A stretch of DNA of 64,000 bases from Actinosynnema sp. ALI-1.44 (GCF_001984155.1 NZ_MTQO01000050.1:1-64000), one strand, 5' to 3'. Shown: positions 54,616 through 63,237, numbered from the stretch's first letter. The notes: generated from the sequence alone by a model not told the origin. A program made the numbers and translations.

Positions 54616-54642
54616 GACGAGACGGCAGCCGCGGGTGTGACA
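54616..54642 (-). promoter_or_regulatory. ECF41-type promoter of the carboxymuconolactone decarboxylase gene
   Basis: On the minus strand TGTCACA (54642-54636) is followed after 16 nt by CGTC (54619-54616), the -35/-10 pair described for ECF41 target promoters. It lies about 34 nt before the decarboxylase start, leaving room for a 5' UTR with its GAGGAG. Confidence 0.7.
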
Positions 54643-54696
54643 GCCCGGCGGAGAAAGTCTTCAGTTCGACTCGGACGCCCTGCCTAGGTACCACAC

Positions 54697-55803
54697 CTAG
54701 GACGGGTCGTTGACCCGCGCGGAGAAGTACACGACACCGCTGCCCTTGTGGCGCACCAGCAGCAGGAACGGCCGGTCCACGGTCACCTCGACCGGCTCGG
54801 ACAGGTCCAGCGACAGTGCCCGCATCATCACGGCGGTCGCCGCCGCACCCTCCAGCCCCTGCTCGTCGATCTTGAGCACCGCCTCGTGGATGACCGCCTG
54901 GACAGCGAGCGGGTCCTCGCTGATCGCGCTCAGGTCCGCGTCGTCGGTGAAGACCGTGCGCACCCCGAGCCGGTTCAGTGTGGCCGTCAGCTCGGTCTGC
55001 AGCTTCAGCCGCAGCTTCGGCAGCCGCAGGCTCACCTTCTGGCGCTTGGTCGCGCCGAGCAGGCTCCGCAGCGTCCGCGAGTCCATTGTGGATAGCTCGC
55101 CGTCCGGGAGCAGCACGACCGCCTCGACACCGCCGACGGACGGCAACGCCACCACCTGCCAGCCGGACTGCCTCGCGTAGCCCACGTTCTCGCTGAGCCA
55201 CATCGTCGGCACCGGCACCGCGCCGCCCGGCGCGTTGAAAGGCAGCGACTCGGTCGCGGCTTCCTCGAACTTGTGCCGCCAGCCGACCTTCAGGTACAGG
55301 GCGTTGACCAACGCGGCGACGGTGTCGTGCTTGATCACACCGGATGGCAACAACTCGGGAATCAGCTTCCTCGTCGTCTTCGCCACGTCGGCGTTGATCA
55401 GGTCACGGGAGCCTTCCGGGTCGTCCTTGAACGGTGCCGGGCGCACCGCACCGCTCGGCATGGCGCGCAGCGCGTCGGCGAAGGACTGCCGGATCCGGAC
55501 GCGCTCGTCCGCCCAGAGGGTGTTAGCCACCTCGATCACCGGCTCCTGCTGGTCGCGCTGCGGCTCGTCGAGCCGTTCGGCCTTGCCCAGCAGCCGGATC
55601 AAGTCCTCGACTTCGGCCGACTTGTCTCCGAGCAGCAACGCGGCGAGTTCGTCCTTGGTCGTTCCCGCCGCTCCCCTAGTGACCAACGCGAGCGCGCTGG
55701 CGACCGAGAACGGCGACCACACGACGTTTCCGGCGGGACTGCCCGCCTCGGTGAGAACGTCCTGGACGGCGACGGTGAAATCCAGATGTGCCTGCACAGT
55801 CAC
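54697..55803 (-). CDS. Serpin (serine protease inhibitor)
   Basis: 368 residues from GTG 55803 (GGAGG 9 nt upstream). The serpin fold is recognisable from VVWSPFSVASALALVTRGAAGTTKDELAALL, VNALYLKVGWRHKFEEAATESLPF and the C-terminal VTVDRPFLLLVRHKGSGVVYFSARV. The reactive-centre loop begins KIDEQGLEGAAATAV; counting from hinge residue P17 (Glu) puts P1 at Leu330 and P1' at Ser331, which predicts a chymotrypsin-like or elastase-like target. P14 is Leu where Thr or Ser is usual. No signal peptide, so it acts in the cytoplasm. It overlaps a small basic gene upstream. Confidence 0.9.
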   Translation of the reverse strand: MTVQAHLDFTVAVQDVLTEAGSPAGNVVWSPFSVASALALVTRGAAGTTKDELAALLLGDKSAEVEDLIRLLGKAERLDEPQRDQQEPVIEVANTLWADERVRIRQSFADALRAMPSGAVRPAPFKDDPEGSRDLINADVAKTTRKLIPELLPSGVIKHDTVAALVNALYLKVGWRHKFEEAATESLPFNAPGGAVPVPTMWLSENVGYARQSGWQVVALPSVGGVEAVVLLPDGELSTMDSRTLRSLLGATKRQKVSLRLPKLRLKLQTELTATLNRLGVRTVFTDDADLSAISEDPLAVQAVIHEAVLKIDEQGLEGAAATAVMMRALSLDLSEPVEVTVDRPFLLLVRHKGSGVVYFSARVNDPS

Positions 55804-56021
55804 CGGCGCGGATCCTCCAATGTGATCGTCTGCCCGTCCTGCGGGTGTGGTTTGTGCCCCTCGGCCGACTGCGGGCCGTTCGGCTTCGGACGCCGCGGCT
55901 CGCGGACCCCTGCCGAACCACCGGCCTCACCGGGACGCCCCCGTCCGGCTCCAGCGGCCACCCGGCGACGCAGTAACCGCCGGATCGCTGACCTGATCGC
56001 GCGTGTAATTGGGTTGGCCAT
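55800..56021 (-). CDS. Small basic hypothetical protein
   Basis: 73 residues from ATG 56021. Very arginine-rich N-terminal half (ITRAIRSAIRRLLRRRVAAGAGRGRPG) with a Pro/Gly tail ending in HPQDGQTITLEDPRR. Its TGA overlaps the GTG of the serpin gene (GTGA), and it lies 37 nt after dgt. Function unknown; presence rests on the tight spacing and the ATG with a G-rich upstream region. Confidence 0.5.
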   Translation of the reverse strand: MANPITRAIRSAIRRLLRRRVAAGAGRGRPGEAGGSAGVREPRRPKPNGPQSAEGHKPHPQDGQTITLEDPRR

Positions 56022-56058
56022 ACCCCCGAGTGTGCCACCGGACACAGTCCGGGGCAGT

Positions 56059-57306
56059 TCACCGCGAGCGAACGAACGCCGCGTGCCAGGCCACGGCCTG
56101 CGCGTCGGTCAGCGACGCCACCTGGTCGATCAGCACACGTGAACGCTGTGCGTCATCACCCGCTGCTTGCCATGCGGGCTGGAACGCCGGTTCCAGTGCC
56201 TCCGGTGCGCGCTCGCCCAGCGCGTGGAGCAACTCGGTCAACAGCCGGCGCTGCCGGTCCTGCATCGCCAGCCTGGCCGGGTCGCTCATCACGTACCGCA
56301 ACGCCAGCGACTTCAGCAGCGCCACCTCGACAGCAGCCTGCCGTGGCACCGCGAGGTCCGCGGCGTACCTCGACAAATCCCCGTCACCGTGGATGCGCCG
56401 CGTCTCCCCCACCGCGGCGGACGCGAACCGCCCGACCAGTTCACTGGTCAATCGCTTCAACGCGACCTGCGCCCCGATCGACCCGTCGTACCCGGCGGCC
56501 GCGGCCACCGCGGGCAGGTCCAGCAGGTGCGCCGCTGCCGCCTCCAGCTCCGAGAACGGCTCGGCGGAGAAATGCTTGGCCGCCAGCTCCGCCACCGCCG
56601 CGCGTTCCTCCGCGTCGGTCAGCACACCGAGCGAGATCCGGCCGGCGCGCACACCGTCCTCCACGTCGTGCACCGAGTACGCCACGTCGTCCGACCAGTC
56701 CATCACCTGGGATTCCAGGCAGCACCGCCGTTCCGGCGCGCCCTGCCGGATCCAGTCGAACACCTCGCGGTCGTCCTCGTACACGCCGAACTTGCGCGCT
56801 CCCGCCGTGCGCGGCCACGGGTACTTCACCGACGCGTCCAGCACCGCCCTGGTCAGGTTCAACCCGGCGTCCCCGGCCTTGTGCTCCAGCCTGGTCAGGA
56901 TCCGCAACGTCTGCGCGTTGCCCTCGAAACCGCCGCAGTCCACCGCCGCCGCGTCCAGCGCCGTCTCGCCGTTGTGACCGAACGGCGGGTGCCCGATGTC
57001 GTGGGCGAGGCCGGCCGTGTCGACGATGTCGGGATCGCAGCCCAGCTCCTCCGCGATCTCCCTGCCGATCTGGGCGACTTCCAGCGAGTGCGTCAGCCTG
57101 GTCCGCGGCACGCCGTACACCTCGGTGCCCTCACCCGGCCCGACGACCTGGGTCTTGCCCGCCAGCCTGCGCAACGCCGCAGAGTGCAGCACTCGGGCAC
57201 GGTCCCGCGAGAACGGGCTCCGCCTTGGCGGCGACATGCCCGGCAGCCCGCCACCCTTGCGAGGTTCCTCGAGCCTCCGGGCCGCGTCGTGCGCCGTGTA
57301 CGTCAC
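56059..57306 (-). CDS. dgt: Deoxyguanosinetriphosphate triphosphohydrolase-like protein
   Basis: 415 residues. HD-domain enzyme: SRDRARVLHSAALRRLAGKTQVVG, TRLTHSLEVAQIGREIAEELGCD, TAGLAHDIGHPPFGHNGETALD with the metal His and Asp residues, and MDWSDDVAYSVHDVEDG. It hydrolyses dNTPs to nucleosides and triphosphate and helps set the nucleotide pool. It lies close to dnaG as in many actinobacteria. GTG start overlaps the upstream YdcF gene stop (GTGA). Confidence 0.94.
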   Translation of the reverse strand: MTYTAHDAARRLEEPRKGGGLPGMSPPRRSPFSRDRARVLHSAALRRLAGKTQVVGPGEGTEVYGVPRTRLTHSLEVAQIGREIAEELGCDPDIVDTAGLAHDIGHPPFGHNGETALDAAAVDCGGFEGNAQTLRILTRLEHKAGDAGLNLTRAVLDASVKYPWPRTAGARKFGVYEDDREVFDWIRQGAPERRCCLESQVMDWSDDVAYSVHDVEDGVRAGRISLGVLTDAEERAAVAELAAKHFSAEPFSELEAAAAHLLDLPAVAAAAGYDGSIGAQVALKRLTSELVGRFASAAVGETRRIHGDGDLSRYAADLAVPRQAAVEVALLKSLALRYVMSDPARLAMQDRQRRLLTELLHALGERAPEALEPAFQPAWQAAGDDAQRSRVLIDQVASLTDAQAVAWHAAFVRSR

Positions 57307-57950
57307 TGGAGATCAACACCGATGTCGTCGGCGGGCGCGTTGAAGACGCGGTAGTACAACAGGGCCCCGGTCTCCCTGAGGATGTACTTCGCCTGGGTCT
57401 CCCTGGTCTGCACGACCGGGCCCGAGTGCGTCGGCGACGTCCACGCCGACAGTCCCGCGTCGTGGGCCATTGTGCGGGCCCGTAAGGAATGCCACGGGTC
57501 ACTGACGATCACCGCGGACCGCCAGCCACGGTCCAACGCGGTCTTCGCCACCGCGTTGATCGTTCCCAGGGTGTCGCTGCCCTCGCCGACGACGATGACC
57601 TTGGCCCGCGGCACACCATGCGACGTCAGCCACAGCCTGCCTGCCTCGGCCTCCGTGTAGATGTCGCCTGTCCGCCGGCCGCCGCCGGTGATGATGTACC
57701 CGGCCACGCCACGGTCGAACAAGTTCTTCGCGTGTTTCAGACGGGCTTCGAGAATCGGGGACGGTCGGCCGTCGTACTGCGCCGCGCCCAGCACGACGAC
57801 AGCATCCGCCTTGGTCCGGTCGTCCTGCCGGGCTTGCTGCCACACCCGGAACCCGGTGCCACCGACGACCAGGACGAGCATCAGCACGAGGCCAAGCAGG
57901 CCCCGGACGATCCACCTCCTGGTCCCCGCCGGACGGGTTTCAACGTTCAC
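57303..57950 (-). CDS. YdcF/SanA-family (DUF218) membrane protein
   Basis: 215 residues from GTG 57950. An N-terminal transmembrane helix (RGLLGLVLMLVLVVGGTGFRVW) anchors a periplasm-side DUF218 domain: ADAVVVLGAAQYDGRPSPILEARLKHAKNLFDRGVAGYIITGGGR, TYTEAEAGR-like DIYTEAEAGRLWLTSHGVP, VVGEGSDTLGTINA and IVSDPWHSLRARTMAHDAG. SanA/YdcF proteins affect cell-envelope barrier function; biochemical activity is unproven. It is coupled to dgt by a 4-nt overlap. Confidence 0.85.
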   Translation of the reverse strand: MNVETRPAGTRRWIVRGLLGLVLMLVLVVGGTGFRVWQQARQDDRTKADAVVVLGAAQYDGRPSPILEARLKHAKNLFDRGVAGYIITGGGRRTGDIYTEAEAGRLWLTSHGVPRAKVIVVGEGSDTLGTINAVAKTALDRGWRSAVIVSDPWHSLRARTMAHDAGLSAWTSPTHSGPVVQTRETQAKYILRETGALLYYRVFNAPADDIGVDLQ

Positions 57951-58006
57951 TCCCGCATCATGGCAGACGGGTCCGACAGTTCCGGCGTCCCGCTGGCCCA
58001 GAAGGG

Positions 58007-58054
58007 AATCCCCGCAGAAATCCCGGCCGAAATCCCGGTGGGAATCCCGGTCAG
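58007..58054. repeat. 12-bp tandem repeat, four copies
   Basis: Four adjacent units of 12 bases of the form AATCCC(C/G)G(C/T)nnn: AATCCCCGCAGA, AATCCCGGCCGA, AATCCCGGTGGG and AATCCCGGTCAG. It starts just before the response regulator stop codon (58051-58053) and lies in the 100-nt gap between that gene and ydcF. Confidence 0.85.
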
Positions 58055-58656
58055 AGCCAGCCGCGTTCCTCGGCCAGCCTGGCCGCCTCGGCCCTGGTGC
58101 GGGCACCGGTCTTGCCGATCGCGGCGGACAGGTGGTTGCGCACCGTCCCCTCGGACAAGTGCAGCGACTTGGCGATGTCCGAAATGGTGCCGCCGTCGCT
58201 GGACTCCGCGAGCACCTCGCGTTCCCGCAGTGTGAGCGGACTCTGCCCGGTGGCGAGCGATTCGGCCGCCAGCGACGGGTCGACGACGCGCAGCCCGGCG
58301 TTCACCCGGCGAACCGCGTCCACGAGCTGCTCGGGCGGCGCGTCCTTGACCACGAACCCGGCGGCTCCCGCGGCCAGCGCCCGGCTCAGGTACCCGGGCC
58401 GCCCGAACGTCGTGCACATCACGACCTGGCAGCCCGGCATCTCGGCCCGCAGCTCGGCCGCCGCGGCGATGCCGTCCTTGCCCGGCATCTGCACGTCCAG
58501 CAGCGCGACGTCCGGTTTGGTCCGCCGGGCCGCTGGCAGCACGTCGTCACCGGTACCGACCTCGGCGACCACCTCGATGTCGGCTTCCAGGCCGAGCATC
58601 GCCGCCAGCGCTCCCCGCACGAGTGTCTGGTCGTCGGCCAGCAGCACTCTGATCAC
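58051..58656 (-). CDS. NarL/LuxR-family response regulator
   Basis: 201 residues. Receiver domain with DD at residues 8-9, phosphoacceptor Asp54 (VALLDVQMPGKDG) and Lys in VVKDAPPE. C-terminal LuxR HTH LTLREREVLAESSDGGTISDIAKSLHLSEGTVRNHLSAAIGKTGARTRAEAARLA. Start GTG overlaps the kinase stop (GTGA). Together with the kinase and ABC transporter it forms a DesKR-like export operon: the regulator probably activates the transporter genes. Confidence 0.94.
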   Translation of the reverse strand: MIRVLLADDQTLVRGALAAMLGLEADIEVVAEVGTGDDVLPAARRTKPDVALLDVQMPGKDGIAAAAELRAEMPGCQVVMCTTFGRPGYLSRALAAGAAGFVVKDAPPEQLVDAVRRVNAGLRVVDPSLAAESLATGQSPLTLREREVLAESSDGGTISDIAKSLHLSEGTVRNHLSAAIGKTGARTRAEAARLAEERGWL

Positions 58657-59783
58657 GTCGTCACGTCCGCGCGCACCATGAACCCGCCTTCTCCTCGTTG
58701 GGCCGCCGTCAGCCTGCCGTCCACCTTCGCCAGGCGCTCACGCAGCCCGGCGAGCCCGTTGCCGTCGTGGTCACCGTCGGCGGACCGTCCGCGACCGTTG
58801 TCCACGACCTCGATCCACGACTCGCCCAGCCTGATCTCACACCGGCTCGCGCCACTGTGCCTGATCACGTTGGTCACCGCTTCCCGCAGCACGTACCCGA
58901 ACGGCTCCCGCAGCTCGCCGGGGACGTCGTCGACCGCCTGCGGCAGGTCGGCATCGATCCCCGCCGCCAACAGCGCCGCCTTGGCGGTGGCGATCTCGGC
59001 GGGCAACGACATCTTGCGGTAACCGGACACCGTCGCCCTGATCTCGGTCAGCGCCTGCCGCGACAGCCGCTCCACGTCGTGCACCTCCGCCAGCGCGCGC
59101 TCGACGTCCGGCGAGCTTTCCAGTATCCGCCGGGCCAGGCCCGCCTTCAGCGTGATCGTCGTGAGGCTGTGGCCGAGGACGTCGTGCAGGTCACGAGCGA
59201 CCCTGACGCGCTCTTCGGCCACCGCGAGCGTCCTGATCTCGTCGCGGGCCAACTCCAGTTCGTCCGACTTCCGGAAGAACGCTCGCGCCGTGAAGATCGA
59301 GATGGTCAGCACCAGCATGATCACCCCGGAATCGAAGTCCGGCCTGCCGGTCTCGGCCGCCGTCGCGATCAACATCGCCGCCGTGCCGCACAGCCCGTAC
59401 GCCAGCCCGATCCCGGCGGGCAGCAGTGCCAGCGCCGAGACGATCGCGAACGTCAGATAGGTCAGATCCTCCGCTTCGAGCAGAATCCCCAACACCACGG
59501 GAAAGACCGTGGCGATGGCCACATACAGCACGCGGACCAGCGGGGACGAGCACAGCCCGAACCGCAACGAGGCCATGTACGTGACCGAGTACAGCACGAC
59601 GACAACCAGCACCACAGTGCCGACCCAACCCGCGTACTGCCCGCTGTAACCGTCGATCACCGCTCGAACGAGAAACAAAAGGAACGCGGCAGGGAAAAGC
59701 ACCTGCCCGATCGTCCGCCGCCGGCTCGGCGGCGGCTCCGGCCAGGTCCACAGGCTGTTCACGAGCTCACGGTACGACGTCAA
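58653..59783 (-). CDS. DesK-like sensor histidine kinase
   Basis: 376 residues from TTG 59783, which overlaps the permease TGA as TTGA; a GTG shortly downstream is the alternative. Four to six membrane helices (IGQVLFPAAFLLFLVRAVI, GWVGTVVLVVVVLYSVTYM, VLYVAIATVFPVVLGILL, TFAIVSALALLPAGIGLAYG), then HisKA_3 with the phosphoacceptor His in VRVARDLHDVLGHSLTTI. The HATPase domain has REAVTNVIRHSGASRCEI and VVDNGRGRSADGDHDGNGLAGLRERL. Its partner regulator follows directly. Confidence 0.92.
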   Translation of the reverse strand: MTSYRELVNSLWTWPEPPPSRRRTIGQVLFPAAFLLFLVRAVIDGYSGQYAGWVGTVVLVVVVLYSVTYMASLRFGLCSSPLVRVLYVAIATVFPVVLGILLEAEDLTYLTFAIVSALALLPAGIGLAYGLCGTAAMLIATAAETGRPDFDSGVIMLVLTISIFTARAFFRKSDELELARDEIRTLAVAEERVRVARDLHDVLGHSLTTITLKAGLARRILESSPDVERALAEVHDVERLSRQALTEIRATVSGYRKMSLPAEIATAKAALLAAGIDADLPQAVDDVPGELREPFGYVLREAVTNVIRHSGASRCEIRLGESWIEVVDNGRGRSADGDHDGNGLAGLRERLAKVDGRLTAAQRGEGGFMVRADVTT

Positions 59784-60499
59784 CGGCGCGCACTGTCCAA
59801 ACGGTAACGACGAATGACAAGCGCACCGAGCACCACCGTCCACGCCGCCAGGACGAGCACGCAGGTGAGCACGTTCTCCGACGACCCGAGCGCCGACGCT
59901 CCGATCTGGCTCATCCAGTACGTCGGCAGGATCTTCGCGATGACGCCGAACAAGCCGGGCAATGCCGACAAAGGCACCCAGAGGCCACCGAACATCGCCA
60001 GCACCATCATCAGCACACCGGTGATCGACTGCATGCTGTCGGCAGTGCCGTACTGCCCGAGCAACAAACCGAGCAACGCGAACGGAATCGCCGCCAGCCA
60101 GACCCCCGCGGTGACCTGAGCCCATTGCGCGGCGTCCAGCGTGACCCCCTGACCGAGCGCGCCGACCAGCGGAACGAGCACGACCGCGGGCAGTGCCACC
60201 ACCATGCCGACAACGCCCTTGCCGACCAGGTACCCGGCTCCGCTCAGCGGGGTCAGCCGCAACTGCCGCTGCCAGCCGGCGTCCCGTTCGACGGCCACCC
60301 GCGCACCGGCGAACAACGCCGCGGAGAACGCGCCCCACGTGATCATGCCGACCATCAGACTGGCCTTCGCGTTCGCGTCGCCTTCGCCGAGGTTCGAGAG
60401 GAACACGAACATCAGGATCGGCAACGCGACAGTGAAGATCAGGAACTTGGCCGCGCGCAACGCCCGTTTGATCTCCAGTATCAGATATCCGGTGCTCAT
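59780..60499 (-). CDS. ABC-2 type transporter permease
   Basis: 239 residues, six hydrophobic segments, beginning LEIKRALRAAKFLIFTVALPILMFVFLSN. ABC-2 type permeases of this kind export drugs, lipids or peptides. It lies between the ATPase (4-nt overlap) and the histidine kinase (4-nt overlap), so all four genes are translationally coupled. Confidence 0.92.
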   Translation of the reverse strand: MSTGYLILEIKRALRAAKFLIFTVALPILMFVFLSNLGEGDANAKASLMVGMITWGAFSAALFAGARVAVERDAGWQRQLRLTPLSGAGYLVGKGVVGMVVALPAVVLVPLVGALGQGVTLDAAQWAQVTAGVWLAAIPFALLGLLLGQYGTADSMQSITGVLMMVLAMFGGLWVPLSALPGLFGVIAKILPTYWMSQIGASALGSSENVLTCVLVLAAWTVVLGALVIRRYRLDSARR

Positions 60500-61395
60500 C
60501 GGGTGATCTCCTGTGCGGTGAGGGCGAGGAAGGCTTCTTCGAGTCCGGCGGCGCTGACCTCGATGTCGCGCGCGTCCGAGTAGTGCAGCAACGCTCGCAA
60601 CGCGGCGTCGGAGTCCTTGCAGTGCAACTGGATCCGGTCGGCACGCCGTTCGGCGGACGCCACTCCGGGCATGTCGTCGAGCAGTTCGACCGGGACGCCC
60701 GGCAGTACGGCGGAGATCGTGCGGCCGGACGCCATCTCACGGACGCTGGCAACGCTGCCGTCCGCGACGACCTTCCCCGCGCGCATGAGGATCACGCGGT
60801 CGGCGAACTCCTCCGCCTCGTCCAGGTAGTGCGTCGCGAACAGCACTGTGCGCCCCTGGTCGGTGAATTCCCGCATCGACGCCCAGAACTCCCGGCGGGT
60901 GCCGACGTCCATCGCGGCGGTCGGCTCGTCCAGGACGAGCAGGTCGGGGTTGGCGACCAGGGCGACGGCGAACCGGACGCGCTGCCGCTGGCCGCCGGAG
61001 AGCTTGGTGCAGCGGCGATTCGCCAACTCCTCGACGCCCGCCCGGCGCATCGCCTCGGCGACCGGCAACGGCTTGCGGTGCAGCGAAGCGATCATCCCGA
61101 CGGTTTCCTCGACGGTGGCGTCGTCGAGCAGGGTGCCGTTCTGCAACATCGCGCCGATCGCGCCTTCGGCGACCGCCTGGCGCGGGGTGTTGCCGAAGAC
61201 CAGCACCCGACCGGTGTCGGGCGTGGTCAGCCCGAGGATCATGTCGACGGTGGTCGATTTACCCGCGCCGTTGGGGCCGAGCAGGGCGACCACCTCGCCG
61301 GGGGCGATCAGGACGTCGATCGCGTCGACGGCGCGCAACTCGCCGTAGGTCTTGGTCAGTTCCGTGATGCTGACCGCGGCTCCGTGTTCTTTCAC
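60496..61395 (-). CDS. ABC transporter ATP-binding protein
   Basis: 299 residues. Walker A LLGPNGAGKSTTVDMIL, Q-loop AIGAMLQNGTL, signature CTKLSGGQRQRVRFAVAL, Walker B LLVLDEPTAAMD, H-loop LFATHYLDEAEEFADRV. The C-terminal region (from about residue 225) is the DrrA/CcmA-like extension. First gene of the ABC permease-kinase-regulator operon. The start GTG at 61395 has only a weak ribosome binding site. Confidence 0.93.
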   Translation of the reverse strand: MKEHGAAVSITELTKTYGELRAVDAIDVLIAPGEVVALLGPNGAGKSTTVDMILGLTTPDTGRVLVFGNTPRQAVAEGAIGAMLQNGTLLDDATVEETVGMIASLHRKPLPVAEAMRRAGVEELANRRCTKLSGGQRQRVRFAVALVANPDLLVLDEPTAAMDVGTRREFWASMREFTDQGRTVLFATHYLDEAEEFADRVILMRAGKVVADGSVASVREMASGRTISAVLPGVPVELLDDMPGVASAERRADRIQLHCKDSDAALRALLHYSDARDIEVSAAGLEEAFLALTAQEITR

Positions 61396-61527
61396 GGTGT
61401 CGACGATGCGCCCTTTCCCGGCCTGATCAGCAGGCCGCTCGTCATGAATCCGACCATGACATTTGTCGTGGGCCCGTTACCACAAACCGCGGGCGACCTC
61501 ACCTCGCTCGAGATCAACAACCCCGAC

Positions 61528-61553
61528 TTATCCACAGTCGACAGTTGTCCACA
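61528..61553. promoter_or_regulatory. Two DnaA-box sequences between the ABC operon and a divergent gene
   Basis: TTATCCACA (61528-61536) is the exact DnaA consensus and TTGTCCACA (61545-61553) is the form usual in actinobacterial origins. Both are on the + strand with 8 nt between them. The site lies 54 nt before the ATG of the gene at 61607 and 133 nt upstream of the ABC operon start. Two boxes alone do not make an origin; control of the adjacent gene by DnaA is more likely. Confidence 0.6.
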
Positions 61554-61606
61554 GGCCCGGGCCCGGCGACTTTCCCCACCCCGGCCCCACTGGCCAGAGT
61601 GGAAGC

Positions 61607-62545
61607 ATGCCGAACCGAGACCTGATCGATCTGGAAGCACTGTCCCTGCTGTTCCCCCACCGCGTGGCCCTCGCCGCCGACCTTGTCGACCTGGGCCTCA
61701 CCGGCGCCACGGTGAACCGAAGATGCCTGCCCGGCGGGCCGTGGCAACGCCTTTTACCCGGCGTCCTCCTGCTCGACCGCACCGCTCCCACCAGGTGGCA
61801 GCTGATCCAGGCGGCGCTGCGGTATGCGGGTGAAGGCGCTGTGGTGACAGGCAGCGACGCGCTCACGCTGCATGGGTTGCGCCCGATGCTTCCCCACGGA
61901 CGCGTGCACGTTCTGGTGCCCAGCAGGCGTTTCGTCCGCAGCAGTGCCAGTGTGCTGGTGGAGCGAACCCTGAGTCCGCCCCGTCCCGTGCTCCGGCACG
62001 GACTGCTGACGGCCCCGCTCGCCCGGGCCGCCGTCGACGCGGCGAGGCGGATCACCAGCCGGGCCGTGGTGAGCACGGTGTTCGCCGAAGTCGTGTTCCA
62101 CAAGGGCGTCCGGCTGGACGAGCTGAACACCGAACTTGTCGTGGGCACACGGCGTGGCGCCGCGCTGTGTCAGGAAGTGCTGCACGACATGGGCGGGCGT
62201 ATCCGCTCAGGTGTCGCGTCCCTGGCTCGTGACCTCGTCCTTCGCGCCGGGCTACCCCCGCCGCGATGGAACGCGCCCGTAGACGACGCCATGGGCAACC
62301 CCCTCGGCGCTGTCACCGGGACATGGGACGACATGCGGCTGGCGTGGGACGTGCACGCCTTCGACTTCGACCCCGATCCCGACAGCTACCCGACCGCGCT
62401 GAAACGAGGGTCCCGGCTGGCCGCGACCGGCCTCCTCGTTCTGCACACACCGGCCACCCGGCTGCGTTCCGACCCGCAAGGAGTGATCGCCGAGCTGATC
62501 GCCACGTTCGACCAAGCCCGAACCCGTGTCTGCCCGAGCGCTTGA
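61607..62545 (+). CDS. AbiEi antitoxin-like/DUF559-type protein
   Basis: 312 residues from ATG 61607 (GTGGAAG upstream). N-terminal winged-helix-like region LTGATVNRRCLPGGPWQRLLPGVLLLDRTAPTRWQLIQAALRYAGEGAVVTGSDALTLHGL resembles the AbiEi antitoxin domain frequent in actinobacteria. HVLVPSRRFVRSSASVLVERT and LTAPLARAAVDAARRI follow. The C-terminal LAWDVHAFDFDPDPDSY region may be the nuclease-like DUF559 portion in degenerate form. No toxin gene is adjacent. Actual function unknown. Confidence 0.7.
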   Translation: MPNRDLIDLEALSLLFPHRVALAADLVDLGLTGATVNRRCLPGGPWQRLLPGVLLLDRTAPTRWQLIQAALRYAGEGAVVTGSDALTLHGLRPMLPHGRVHVLVPSRRFVRSSASVLVERTLSPPRPVLRHGLLTAPLARAAVDAARRITSRAVVSTVFAEVVFHKGVRLDELNTELVVGTRRGAALCQEVLHDMGGRIRSGVASLARDLVLRAGLPPPRWNAPVDDAMGNPLGAVTGTWDDMRLAWDVHAFDFDPDPDSYPTALKRGSRLAATGLLVLHTPATRLRSDPQGVIAELIATFDQARTRVCPSA

Positions 62546-63199
62546 CCCGTCGCGTCACAAGCACCGCGTGGCCGGGTGTACGCCCCCAGCCGCCTGGCCG
62601 CGCGGCCCCACTTGTCTCCAACGAAAGGAGAACCATTTGCTGTTATAGCCGCGAATGTCCCTGCGGACGCTTGTTCCGAGGTCTGGTCGTCCGCATAGGC
62701 GATCGTCCGCAGTGGACGGAATCGCTCTGAATGGATTCGTGCTGTGTTCACGCTGCCGGTCCGGTCGCGGACCTCCACCCGCACCGACCGGCAGCTGGAC
62801 AGGACACCGATCCATAGGCCTCCCGCATGAGCGTTCCGCGCCGATGAACCTGCGGGGCGGCATGGTGTCTACGCAGCCGGGCGGCGTGGTGGTGACCGCA
62901 GATCAAACCACCACAACAAGACAGCGTGTTCGCGGATGCGCAGCCTTCCGCCTGGAAGACATCCTCTGTTCCGTGCGTTTAGCGGGCACACGGCGCGCCG
63001 GTCGGCGTTGCGGTGATCTCCGCGCCGAGCGCTCTAGGTCGTACACGATCAGGGTGGGCGGAGGGCGTGAACGTCCGCAGTCCTTCAGTCTTTCCCATGT
63101 GGCCACGGCAGGTGGAGCTCGTCGGCCAGTGGGACGCACCGGGTCGACAGTCCGGGGAAGCGAGCGTGGAGCGCCCCCGGACGGGTGTCCCCGCTGTTT
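62546..63199. other. Intergenic stretch without recognisable genes
   Basis: About 650 bases between the AbiEi-like gene and the hairpin before the IS3 element. Long frames exist because of the high GC but show biased, low-quality composition and no family motifs or ribosome binding sites. The stretch may contain remains of a gene disrupted by the insertion sequence. Confidence 0.5.
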
Positions 63200-63237
63200 C
63201 CTCGTGAGTCCCGGTGTGCTGGCTGGGACTCACGAGG
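63200..63237. terminator. Long hairpin before the IS3 element
   Basis: CCTCGTGAGTCCC (63200-63212) pairs perfectly with GGGACTCACGAGG (63225-63237) over 13 bp with a 12-nt loop. It shares CTCGTGAGT with the terminator at 11683. Confidence 0.6.

Noticed and set aside
61528-61553. Chromosomal origin of replication
   Set aside because: Only two DnaA boxes, no dnaA or dnaN, rpmH or gyrase genes nearby and no AT-rich unwinding region.
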